From CAVALG01 sp045576295 (lineage in GTDB: Bacteria > Bacillota > Clostridia > Oscillospirales > Acutalibacteraceae), in contig JAZNGF010000045.1 in NCBI GenBank assembly GCA_045576295.1, forward strand, positions 1 to 40,519: a stretch of DNA of 40,519 nt, in the 5' to 3' direction. How positions within the stretch are numbered: the first letter of the stretch is position 1; the number at the start of each line of letters is the position of its first letter. Shown here one piece after another: positions 33,843-40,519 of the stretch. Under the pieces are notes generated by a model. The model ran no database searches. It saw only the letters and a list, made by a program, of their open reading frames with translations, and had not been told where the DNA came from. A program made the position numbers and the translations under genes.

Positions 33843-36070
33843 ATAGTTTCGTGGAAGGTTCTGCTTATAACCTCGCGCTGCTGTTCGCGCGAGAGTTTAT
33901 TAAAGTTAACAGCATAACCCGAAACGCGAATGGTGAGGTTTGGGTATTCCTCTGGGTTTTCGTAGGCCTTAAGCAGGGTTTCACGGTTCATAACATTAAC
34001 GTTTATGTGGTGCGCCTTCTTGGCAAAATAACCATCGAGAATTGAAACAAGATTTTCGCATCTTTCATCATCGGTTTTTCCAAGGGTATCGGGCGTGATA
34101 GAAAATGTGTTAGAAACACCGTCGCGGCAGTCGTCGAAACTGATTTTAGCAACCGAATTAAGCGATGCGAGCGCGCCGTTTTCTTCGCGGTTATGCATTG
34201 GGTTAGCACCGGGTGCAAAAGGTTCACCCTCGCCCCTGCCATCGGGCGTTGCGGCGGTGTTTTTGCCATACATAACGTTAGAAGTTATAGTTAGAACCGA
34301 AAGTGTATGTATAGCATTGCGGTAGGTGCGGTTTTTCCTAAGCTCGGTTATAACTGTATGTGTCATATCGCGGGCAATAAAGTCAACGCGGTCGTCATCG
34401 TTACCGAATTTGGGGAATTCGCCCTCGGTTTCAAAGCCCTCAATATATCCGTTAGGATTTTTAACAGGGCGAACACGGGCATACTTAATTGCCGAAAGCG
34501 AATCGGCAACAACCGAAAGCCCTGCAATGCCAAACGCCATAAAGCGTTCAACAAATGTGTCGTGCAGTGCCATTTGGGTTTTTTCATACGCATACTTATC
34601 GTGCATAAAGTGAATAACGTTCATTGTGTTCACATATAGCTTCATAAGCCATGCAATATATTCGTTATAGCGCTTCATAACGGTGTCATAATCAAGCACA
34701 TCGCCGCTCAAAACACCCTTCTGCGGGCCGATGTGAATATCGCTCGAAGTGTCGTAACCGCCGTTTAAGGCTATCAGCAACAGCTTTGCAAGGTTGCAAC
34801 GCGCACCAAAGAACTGCATCTGCTTGCCAACCTTCATTGCCGAAACGCAACAAGCAATGGCATAATCATCGCCGTAAATGGGGCGCATAACATCATCGTT
34901 TTCATACTGAATTGAATCGGTGTCAACCGAAACTTTAGCACAAAAACGCTTAAATCCTTCGGGCAGTGAAGTTGACCAAAGTATGGTGATGTTAGGTTCA
35001 GGTGATGAACCTAAAGTGTAAAGTGTGTTAAGTAGGCGGAAGCTGCTTTTGGTTACAAGGCTGCGTCCATCTTCACCCATGCCACCAACCGCTTCGGTTA
35101 TCCACATTGGGTCGCCACCGAATAGTTCGTTATATTCAGGTGTGCGAAGGTGGCGAGCAATTCGAAGTTTAATAACGAAGTCATCCATTAATTCCTGCGC
35201 TTCAGATTCAGTGAGAATGCCACGCTCAATATCACGTTCGATATAAATATCGAAGAATGTGCTAACTCGGCCAAGCGACATAGCAGCACCGTTTTGCTCT
35301 TTAATAGAAGCAAGATATGCAAAATATGTCCACTGAATGGCTTCGCGCGCATCCTTTGCAGGCTGTGAAATATCGAAGCCGTACATTGCGGCCATTTCTT
35401 TTAAATACCCAAGAAAGCTAATCTGCTTGAAAACTTCTTCACATAAGCGAATGGTTTCACCATCGAACTGCTTGTCGGCAAGGGCCGCCTTATCTGCCTT
35501 TTTGGCTTCAACAAGTCGGTCGATACCATATAACGCAACGCGCCTATAGTCGCCTATAATTCTTCCCCTGCCATAGGCATCAGGAAGGCCCGTGATTACG
35601 TGTGAGCGGCGGGCTGCACGCATTTCATCGGTGTATGCACGGAAAACGCCATCGTTATGGGTTGTGCGGAACATAAATTCCCTTTCAATTTTATCGCTTA
35701 GTTTATATCCATAAGCGGCGCAGGCCTGGCGAGCCATTCTTATTCCGCCAAATGGGTTAACACCGCGCTTTAAGGGGCTATCGGTTTGCATACCAACGAT
35801 AATTTCGTTATCTTTATCAATATACCCGGGGGCATAGTTGGTAAGCGACGAAACCGTTTCGGTGTCAATATTTAAAACGCCGCCCCTTTCTCTTTCCTTT
35901 TTGAAAAGTTCACGCACCTTTTCCATAAGAGAATTTGTGCGCTCGGTGGCAGATGCTAAAAAGCTATCATCACCCGAATATTCTTTATAGTTTGCCTGAA
36001 TAAAATCACGAACGTAGATTTCATCCTGCCAAACTCCACCATTAAAACCATTCCAGTTATCGTGTTTCAT
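33839..36070 (-). CDS. pflB: Formate acetyltransferase (pyruvate formate-lyase)
   Basis: 743 residues from ATG 36070 (MKHDNWNGF), chosen because AAGGGAG lies 8 nt upstream; the frame running to 36193 reads through a riboswitch and its terminator and is not credible. The catalytic cysteine pair is in AIACCVSAMKVGKQM (about 402-416), and the glycyl radical loop is TIRVSGYAVNFNKL (about residue 718), near the C-terminus as in all PFLs. It splits pyruvate and CoA to acetyl-CoA and formate under anaerobic conditions, also supplying formate for formyl-tetrahydrofolate and purine synthesis. Controlled by the ZTP riboswitch in its leader. Confidence 0.97.
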   Translation of the reverse strand: MKHDNWNGFNGGVWQDEIYVRDFIQANYKEYSGDDSFLASATERTNSLMEKVRELFKKERERGGVLNIDTETVSSLTNYAPGYIDKDNEIIVGMQTDSPLKRGVNPFGGIRMARQACAAYGYKLSDKIEREFMFRTTHNDGVFRAYTDEMRAARRSHVITGLPDAYGRGRIIGDYRRVALYGIDRLVEAKKADKAALADKQFDGETIRLCEEVFKQISFLGYLKEMAAMYGFDISQPAKDAREAIQWTYFAYLASIKEQNGAAMSLGRVSTFFDIYIERDIERGILTESEAQELMDDFVIKLRIARHLRTPEYNELFGGDPMWITEAVGGMGEDGRSLVTKSSFRLLNTLYTLGSSPEPNITILWSTSLPEGFKRFCAKVSVDTDSIQYENDDVMRPIYGDDYAIACCVSAMKVGKQMQFFGARCNLAKLLLIALNGGYDTSSDIHIGPQKGVLSGDVLDYDTVMKRYNEYIAWLMKLYVNTMNVIHFMHDKYAYEKTQMALHDTFVERFMAFGIAGLSVVADSLSAIKYARVRPVKNPNGYIEGFETEGEFPKFGNDDDRVDFIARDMTHTVITELRKNRTYRNAIHTLSVLTITSNVMYGKNTAATPDGRGEGEPFAPGANPMHNREENGALASLNSVAKISFDDCRDGVSNTFSITPDTLGKTDDERCENLVSILDGYFAKKAHHINVNVMNRETLLKAYENPEEYPNLTIRVSGYAVNFNKLSREQQREVISRTFHETI

Positions 36071-36100
36071 ATTATCATCTCCCTTAAAACAAATATAAAC

Positions 36101-36133
36101 AAAAAAGGGCAAATCAGTGTAACTGACTTGCCC
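36101..36133 (-). terminator. Expression-platform terminator of the ZTP riboswitch
   Basis: On the minus strand GGGCAAGTCAG and CTGATTTGCCC form an 11-bp stem (one G-U pair, 36107-36133) with a 5-nt loop, then six Ts. The first GGGC is also the conserved end of the aptamer (GTCTGGGC), so ligand binding and termination compete for the same bases. Confidence 0.9.
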
Positions 36134-36195
36134 AGACGGTCGGCTTTTTGACCTTTGCATTCCCCTGCGGTAGCCCGCTGATCCGTCAGTCATGC
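36129..36195 (-). promoter_or_regulatory. ZTP riboswitch (pfl motif) aptamer in the pflB leader
   Basis: The minus strand carries GACTGACGGA at the 5' side and CCGACCGTCTGGGC at the 3' side, the two conserved halves of the pfl/ZTP aptamer, with a small hairpin (GCGGGCTACCGC) and GAATGCAAAGG between them. Pairing of GACGG with CCGTC closes the core helix. The ligand, ZMP/ZTP, signals shortage of 10-formyl-tetrahydrofolate; binding would stop the terminator and raise PflB, a formate source. The identification rests on remembered consensus, but the agreement is strong. Confidence 0.92.
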
Positions 36196-36216
36196 AATGG
36201 TTTAAATTATGTATTA

Positions 36217-36245
36217 ATTATAACTTATAAATCTTATCTTGTCAA
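36217..36245 (-). promoter_or_regulatory. Consensus promoter of the pflB-pflA operon
   Basis: TTGACA (36240-36245) and TATAAT (36217-36222) on the minus strand, both perfect, 17-nt spacer. Transcription would begin about 15 nt before the riboswitch aptamer. Confidence 0.92.
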
Positions 36246-36294
36246 TCTACCAAAAACAAAATTTAAACAATTTTATTATGGTATTTATTTGGTG

Positions 36295-37188
36295 TTAAGC
36301 ATTCTTTTTAAGGGCGTTCATTAAAACATAAACCACCATAAGCACCGCAACTGCAGAGCCCAACACCGCATACATAGCAGGAATTGAAACTTCCGTTTCA
36401 AAAAAGGTTAAATTACAGTCGAGCGAGGTTTTAAGTGATTCAACATATTCTTCGGGTATTCCCTCGTTTATCATTTCCTGTAATGCACTGCGAAGCGAAT
36501 GGTTTCGCATAAGTGAAGTGCCATAGGTTCCCGGCAAAAACATAACCACCTTTTGAAGGCCTTCGCTGAACGAATAAATAGGCATATACGCACCGCAAAT
36601 AAAGCCGTAGCCCGCGCTTACAATTGTTCCAACTGCAGACAGTTGCCCCTGCGTTGATAAAAAGAAATTAATAACCGATGAAAGCGCCGTGCCGAACAAA
36701 ACAAGCAGCACAACATCTAACAAAATACAAAAAACATCAGCCACCGACAGGTACCAACCCACACTTGCAACATATATAAAGCAAGCAGCCGCGCCAACAA
36801 AACAAATAATAAGGGTTGAAACAACCGAAGCTATGTAATAGCTAAATGATAAAACGGGCGATTTAACAGGCGATATTTTTAAATCTTTTATGGTGCCGTT
36901 TGCCTTATCTTGAACCATTAAAAAGTTTGAACAAAACGCCACAGTAACGCAAGATACTGCAAGAAGCGACGACATTATCTGCCCGCCCACAAGTGCATCG
37001 GCAATTTTTTCAGGCAGTGTAACACCCGCAGGCAGGTTTGCGGCAAAACTATCGCGGAAAACGTTGCCCAAAAATGTTGTGTATAACACAAGCAAAATCC
37101 CGGGAGTAATAAGAGAGGTGAAAAACATTCCCTTATCTTTAAAAAACAGTTTTATATTCCTTTTAATTAAAACACTACTTGCGCTCAT
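36295..37188 (-). CDS. ABC-2 type transporter permease
   Basis: 297 residues from ATG 37188 (MSASSVLIKRN), with AGGGGG 8 nt upstream; a GTG at 37197 would add three residues. Six membrane segments in the ABC-2 order: a first helix after FFKDKGMFFTSLITPGILL, a large outside loop with DSFAANLPAG, and helices to a final VLMVVYVLMNALKK. It overlaps the ATPase gene by 14 nt, so the two form an exporter. Substrate unknown; such pairs often export antimicrobial peptides or drugs, or glycolipids. Confidence 0.85.
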   Translation of the reverse strand: MSASSVLIKRNIKLFFKDKGMFFTSLITPGILLVLYTTFLGNVFRDSFAANLPAGVTLPEKIADALVGGQIMSSLLAVSCVTVAFCSNFLMVQDKANGTIKDLKISPVKSPVLSFSYYIASVVSTLIICFVGAAACFIYVASVGWYLSVADVFCILLDVVLLVLFGTALSSVINFFLSTQGQLSAVGTIVSAGYGFICGAYMPIYSFSEGLQKVVMFLPGTYGTSLMRNHSLRSALQEMINEGIPEEYVESLKTSLDCNLTFFETEVSIPAMYAVLGSAVAVLMVVYVLMNALKKNA

Positions 37189-38098
37189 TTTCTGCACCCC
37201 CTGTAAGCTTTTTGCCCGTAACGCTGAGGAACACGTCGTCCATTTTGCCTTTGGTTATCTCATAATCGGCGAACACTTCGGGGTGTTTAATTATAAGCTC
37301 GGTGGCCTCACCCGTGTTTTTAACCGCAATCCTAAAAGCATCGCGAACCGCTTCGTAAGGAAGCCCTAATATTTTTACATCTTCCTCACTTATATTGTAA
37401 AGGGTTATAAAATCACCTGTGTAGGTATTTTTTAGTTCAAGCGGCGTCCCCTGGGCGGAAATTTTGCCGTTATCAATAATAACAACATAATCGGCCTCGG
37501 CTGCCTCTTCCATATAATGTGTTGTTAAAAACACCGTCATATTCTCAGTTTTACGAAGGCTCGAAATTACATTCCAAAGAAGTTTTCTTGTTTGTGGGTC
37601 AAGCCCGGTTGTGGGCTCGTCGAGTATTAAAATTTTAGGTTTATGTAAAAGAGCCCTTGCAATGTCAATCCTGCGGCGTTGCCCGCCCGAAAGCTTGCCA
37701 ACAGGGCGTTTAAGCAGGTTTTCAAATTCAAGCAACTTTGATAGCTTCAAAAGCCTGTTTTTAAAATCATCACCGATTATACCATATAAAGCCGCGCGGC
37801 TTTGCAGGTTATCGAAAACGCTTAAAGCAGAATCTAAAACCGAGCCTTGGAAAACGCAGCCTATTCCCCTTTTTATGCTATCTGATCCACTGTCGAGATT
37901 TGTGCCGTTTATTACAACACTGCCGCTGTCTTTAGCTAATTGCCCGCAAATAATGTTAATGGTTGTTGATTTACCTGCACCGTTTTCACCAAGGAACGCA
38001 AACAGTTCGCCCTCTTTAACACAAAAGCTTAAATCATTAACAGCTTTTACATCGCCAAAGCTTTTATATAGATTATTAATTTCAATTATATTTGCCAC
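37175..38098 (-). CDS. ABC transporter ATP-binding protein (ABC-2 exporter)
   Basis: 307 residues with a GTG start at 38098; AAAGG lies about 14 nt upstream, slightly far. Walker A GENGAGKST (about 37-45), Q-loop CVFQGSVLD, signature LSGGQRRRIDIARAL, Walker B ILILDEPTTGLDPQ and switch His in FLTTHYMEEA. The C-terminal ~80 residues are the extra domain seen in DrrA/NatA-type ATPases. Partner of the permease downstream. Expressed from the promoter at 38138-38166. Confidence 0.92.
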   Translation of the reverse strand: MANIIEINNLYKSFGDVKAVNDLSFCVKEGELFAFLGENGAGKSTTINIICGQLAKDSGSVVINGTNLDSGSDSIKRGIGCVFQGSVLDSALSVFDNLQSRAALYGIIGDDFKNRLLKLSKLLEFENLLKRPVGKLSGGQRRRIDIARALLHKPKILILDEPTTGLDPQTRKLLWNVISSLRKTENMTVFLTTHYMEEAAEADYVVIIDNGKISAQGTPLELKNTYTGDFITLYNISEEDVKILGLPYEAVRDAFRIAVKNTGEATELIIKHPEVFADYEITKGKMDDVFLSVTGKKLTGGAENERK

Positions 38099-38137
38099 TT
38101 AAAAACCAACTTACCTTTCTGTGAATTTATACCATTA

Positions 38138-38166
38138 ATTATAGCATAAATTCTGCGGTTATTCAA
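38138..38166 (-). promoter_or_regulatory. Promoter of the ABC-2 exporter operon
   Basis: TTGAAT (38161-38166), 17-nt spacer, TATAAT (38138-38143) on the minus strand, with TGC before the -10 giving an extended element. The start codon lies about 40 nt downstream. Confidence 0.85.
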
Positions 38167-38172
38167 GAAAAA

Positions 38173-38214
38173 CTGCGTATTCGGTTTGTTTGGCTACGTA
38201 TTAGGTTTATTTGG
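38173..38214. repeat. Two adjacent 21-bp direct repeats upstream of the exporter promoter
   Basis: Units start with CTGCGTATTCGG (38173) and CTACGTATTAGG (38194); they are 21 bp each, directly abutting, and differ at only three positions. They end 7 bp before the -35 box. The 21-bp period is two helical turns, which would place two bound monomers or dimers on one face of the DNA. Confidence 0.75.
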
Positions 38215-38221
38215 TGCCGCG

Positions 38222-39172
38222 TTATTTTATAGTCGCAATAGCATTATTAAGGCTTTGCTCACTTAACATACCAACAGCATAACTTACAACATTTCCGTTT
38301 TTGTCAATAAAGAAGGTTCTGGGATAAGATGTTACCCCATAAGCATTAGAGGCATCGTCATTAATATCGAAAAGCACGGGGAAGGTGTAGCCACCGTTTT
38401 CCACAAATGATTTCGCATCTACCATACTGTCGATTGCGGTAACATTAACCATTAAAAAATGAACATCGCTGTTTTCTTTAAAGGCTTTCTCGAAATGCGG
38501 CATTTCGGCCTTGCAGGGCGGGCACCAGCTTGCCCAGAAATTAAGAACTATCGGCTTGCCGAAATAATCCGAAAGATTCACACTTCTGCCGTTCCCATCA
38601 ACCACTGTGAAATCGGGCGCGGTGTTCTTAACAACATTATCCTCTGCGCCGCCTCCGGAGCTGCTGCCCGAAGAATTATCAGAACCGCTTGAAGAGCTGC
38701 CAGAAGAGCTATTACCGCTATCGTCTTCGGTTGGGGTGTTGTTCTCTACTTTATTCTCTGTAACACCCTCAGAGCCACTACCCGAAGAACCAGCCGATCC
38801 GTTTGAAACTGTGTTTGTTGAACTATTACCGCCTGAAGTACTGGGTGTGGTATTATTTCCTGTTTTATCCTTTGTGCCGCTCTTTGAACCGCTGCCCGAA
38901 GAATTTACCGAACTATTTGACGCAGTGCTTGATTGATTGCCTATGCCCTCTTCGTCAGGTGCGGTGTTTTGCTCGGCTTCATCCTCTGTGCTGATTTGTG
39001 AATCACTTTCAGAAGAATCGCCAGACCCGCTTGAAGTTACCTTTGTAAAGGTATTTCCGCCCATAATTTCCGGCGTGTAATCTTTACTTAAACGGCCGTA
39101 TAAAAAATATGTACCTGCAAAAATCAAAACTATTAAACAAAGCGATATCGCCCAAATTATTCTCTTTTTCAT
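38222..39172 (-). CDS. TlpA/ResA-like extracytoplasmic thioredoxin on a repetitive Ser/Gly stalk
   Basis: 316 residues. One N-terminal membrane anchor (about 5-25), a long low-complexity linker (about 46-182) of Ser, Gly, Asn, Thr and Glu, and a thioredoxin-like domain with NFWASWCPPCKAEMPHFEK (CPPC at 217-220) and the cis-Pro segment TSYPRTFFID. Family members reduce or isomerise thiols outside the membrane. The linker is made of four imperfect units beginning SSGSG/SSGSS at about residues 47, 91, 129 and 167, each leading to an NT-P motif such as NTAP. It is followed on the same strand by the exporter promoter, with no terminator visible between. CcdA encoded upstream would supply reducing power. 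Confidence 0.9.
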   Translation of the reverse strand: MKKRIIWAISLCLIVLIFAGTYFLYGRLSKDYTPEIMGGNTFTKVTSSGSGDSSESDSQISTEDEAEQNTAPDEEGIGNQSSTASNSSVNSSGSGSKSGTKDKTGNNTTPSTSGGNSSTNTVSNGSAGSSGSGSEGVTENKVENNTPTEDDSGNSSSGSSSSGSDNSSGSSSGGGAEDNVVKNTAPDFTVVDGNGRSVNLSDYFGKPIVLNFWASWCPPCKAEMPHFEKAFKENSDVHFLMVNVTAIDSMVDAKSFVENGGYTFPVLFDINDDASNAYGVTSYPRTFFIDKNGNVVSYAVGMLSEQSLNNAIATIK

Positions 39173-39184
39173 AAATACACCACC

Positions 39185-39847
39185 CTATGATAGTATCAGC
39201 AGCACTCGGTTTAAAAGTCCTGTCATCATTAATACACCAATCAAAACCAAGAACACACCGCTGATTATGTTAATAACCTTGTAATTTCTTTTAATAAAGT
39301 TGAAGGCATTTTTAAGCCTGTCGATAAGTAAAGCGCTTATTACAAAGGGGATTCCAAGCCCCAATGAATACACAAGCAGCATAATAACACCGGTTAAAGC
39401 GTGGCCTTGCTGCGAAGCAAGCATTAAAGCCGATCCTAAAAAGGCGCCTACACATGGTGTCCACCCAAGGGAAAACACAACACCGAATAAAAGCGATGAG
39501 AAGAACCCAAGGTTCCGTTCACCTGACGAACTGTTCATTCCTTTAAACAAATTAAGCTTAAACACCCCAAGGAAACTAAGGCCGAAAAACACAACTATCA
39601 AGCCTGTTACAATGTTTACCACCGTTTGGTATTCCCTTAAAAATCCGCCAAGCGTTCCCGCAAGTGCGCCCATTGCCACAAACAAAATTGTAAAGCCTGT
39701 AACAAACCCTAAAGCGTTTTTTAATGTTTTAGCCGTGCTTCTCTCTCCTCCGCCTGCAAAGTATGATACATATATAGGCAGCATAGGTAAAAGGCAGGGT
39801 GAAATAAATGTTATAATTCCTTCTAAAAAAACTATAAAGTATTGCAT
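39185..39847 (-). CDS. ccdA: CcdA family thiol-redox transmembrane protein
   Basis: 220 residues, six membrane segments, typical of CcdA, the short form of DsbD. The ITFISPCLLPMLPIYVSYFAG start (helix 1 Cys in SPCLLPMLP) and the helix 4 FSLGWTPCVGAFLGS provide the two active cysteines that carry electrons across the membrane. It would take electrons from cytoplasmic thioredoxin (and so from the reductase upstream) and pass them to the TlpA-like protein. It is flanked on both sides by short gaps (12 and 26 nt), so the three genes form an operon. Confidence 0.93.
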   Translation of the reverse strand: MQYFIVFLEGIITFISPCLLPMLPIYVSYFAGGGERSTAKTLKNALGFVTGFTILFVAMGALAGTLGGFLREYQTVVNIVTGLIVVFFGLSFLGVFKLNLFKGMNSSSGERNLGFFSSLLFGVVFSLGWTPCVGAFLGSALMLASQQGHALTGVIMLLVYSLGLGIPFVISALLIDRLKNAFNFIKRNYKVINIISGVFLVLIGVLMMTGLLNRVLLILS

Positions 39848-39873
39848 ACTAAACCTCCTTAATAAACTGTTTT

Positions 39874-40519
39874 TTAGCCTTCTGCTAAATATTCTTCGGC
39901 GAAGTGAACCGCCAACGCACCATCGGCAACCGCAGTTACAACCTGCCTTAAAGCCTTTGTGCGAACATCGCCAACGGCGTAAACGCCTGCGATGTTTGTT
40001 TTGGTAGTTTCATCGGCCACTATATAGCCGTAATCATCTAACTCAAGCACACCGTTTAAAAACTCGGTTGCAGGCCGCCTTCCAATGCTAACGAAAATTC
40101 CGTCGCACAAAATATCGGTAATATCGCCTGTTTTGGTGTTTTTAATTTTAGCGCCGTGAACCTTGTCATCAGCGATAAATTCCTCTACGGTGCTGTTCCA
40201 TAAAAATTCTACATTTTCGGCCGACATTAACGGCTCGTGATATATCTTTGTTGCCCTTAAAGCATCTCTTCGGTGAACAAGATACACCTTTTTTGCAAGG
40301 CGAGAAAGATAAATAGCATCGGCCGCGGCAGAGTTACCTCCGCCAACAACCATAACGGTTTTATCTTTATAAAACCTGCCGTCGCAATGGGCGCAGTAGT
40401 GTACTCCACAGCCAATTAAACTCTGTTCGCCTTCTACTCCTAATTCGCGCGGATTTGCAGCCGAAGCCAAAACAACGGTTTTAGCAAAAAACTCCCCACC
40501 GGCAGTAATAACCTTTTTT
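39874..40519 (-). CDS. trxB: Thioredoxin reductase (5' part outside window)
   Basis: About 215 C-terminal residues; the frame is open to the right edge and continues upstream of the first possible internal start at 40470. The redox motif is in GVHYCAHCDGRFYKDK, the CxxC of low-molecular-weight TrxB, followed by the NADPH-binding VMVVGGGNSAAADAIYLS and the FAD-binding C-terminal TNIAGVYAVGDVRTKALRQ. It reduces thioredoxin with NADPH in the cytoplasm. Here AH replaces the more common AT between the cysteines. Neighbouring ccdA and the TlpA-like gene suggest a dedicated electron line to the cell exterior. Confidence 0.93.
   Translation of the reverse strand, partial: KKVITAGGEFFAKTVVLASAANPRELGVEGEQSLIGCGVHYCAHCDGRFYKDKTVMVVGGGNSAAADAIYLSRLAKKVYLVHRRDALRATKIYHEPLMSAENVEFLWNSTVEEFIADDKVHGAKIKNTKTGDITDILCDGIFVSIGRRPATEFLNGVLELDDYGYIVADETTKTNIAGVYAVGDVRTKALRQVVTAVADGALAVHFAEEYLAEG

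Noticed and set aside
36071..36193. N-terminal extension of pflB
   Set aside because: It translates the ZTP riboswitch and its terminator; a proper ribosome site supports ATG 36070.
38607..38936. 109-residue plus-strand frame rich in Pro, Glu and Leu
   Set aside because: It is the reverse complement of the Ser/Gly stalk of the TlpA-like protein.

Overview
The window looks like a chromosomal segment of an anaerobic, low-to-mid GC Gram-positive bacterium of the class Clostridia, probably a gut-type Oscillospirales/Ruminococcaceae relative. Evidence: strong AGGAGG-type ribosome binding sites, consensus sigma-A promoters, U-tailed terminators, pyruvate formate-lyase, a PHP-type tyrosine phosphatase with a BY-kinase, an LCP ligase, and BspA-like leucine-rich surface proteins. 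The genus is an inference. Almost all genes lie on the minus strand; only two serine tRNAs, a transporter/TetR pair and one lipoprotein lie on the plus strand.

Region 1 (1-5081, minus) is the N-terminal ~1,690 residues of a very large secreted protein that runs off the left edge. It has a signal peptide, a phosphodiester glycosidase (NAGPA-like) domain, beta-sandwich domains, cell-wall-binding-like repeats and BspA-type leucine-rich repeats in near-identical 171-residue units.

Region 2 (5236-20671, minus) is a surface polysaccharide (capsule/wall glycan) locus. It is read from an extended -10 promoter at 20823-20850. Order of transcription: Wzz/CpsC, BY-kinase CpsD, phosphatase CpsB, a small membrane-anchored secreted protein, an LCP glycan ligase, four genes resembling the bacillosamine set (PglF dehydratase, DegT aminotransferase, PglD acetyltransferase, PglC phosphoglycosyl transferase), then an AT-rich variable cassette of four GT4 glycosyltransferases, an O-antigen polymerase/ligase and a LicD phosphotransferase. 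No flippase (Wzx) is seen.

Region 3 (21108-29499, minus) is the phosphate regulon: pstSCAB-phoU, a terminator, a PHO-box-like array, a Na/Pi cotransporter with an apparent one-base frameshift at its N-terminus, and a PhoP/PhoR two-component system. The promoters in front of pstS and the cotransporter share similarly spaced TTTACA-like repeats.

Region 4 (29700-33069, plus) holds tRNA-Ser(UGA), tRNA-Ser(GCU), a GPH-family sugar symporter with a perfect palindromic operator over its start site, its TetR-type regulator, a terminator whose loop carries a 44-bp IS-end-like hairpin, and an orphan lipoprotein.

Region 5 (33144-40519, minus) holds pflB-pflA behind a ZTP (pfl-motif) riboswitch with an intrinsic terminator, a two-gene ABC-2 exporter with 21-bp tandem repeats upstream of its promoter, and a redox module of thioredoxin reductase (partial), CcdA and a TlpA-like thioredoxin on a repetitive Ser/Gly stalk.
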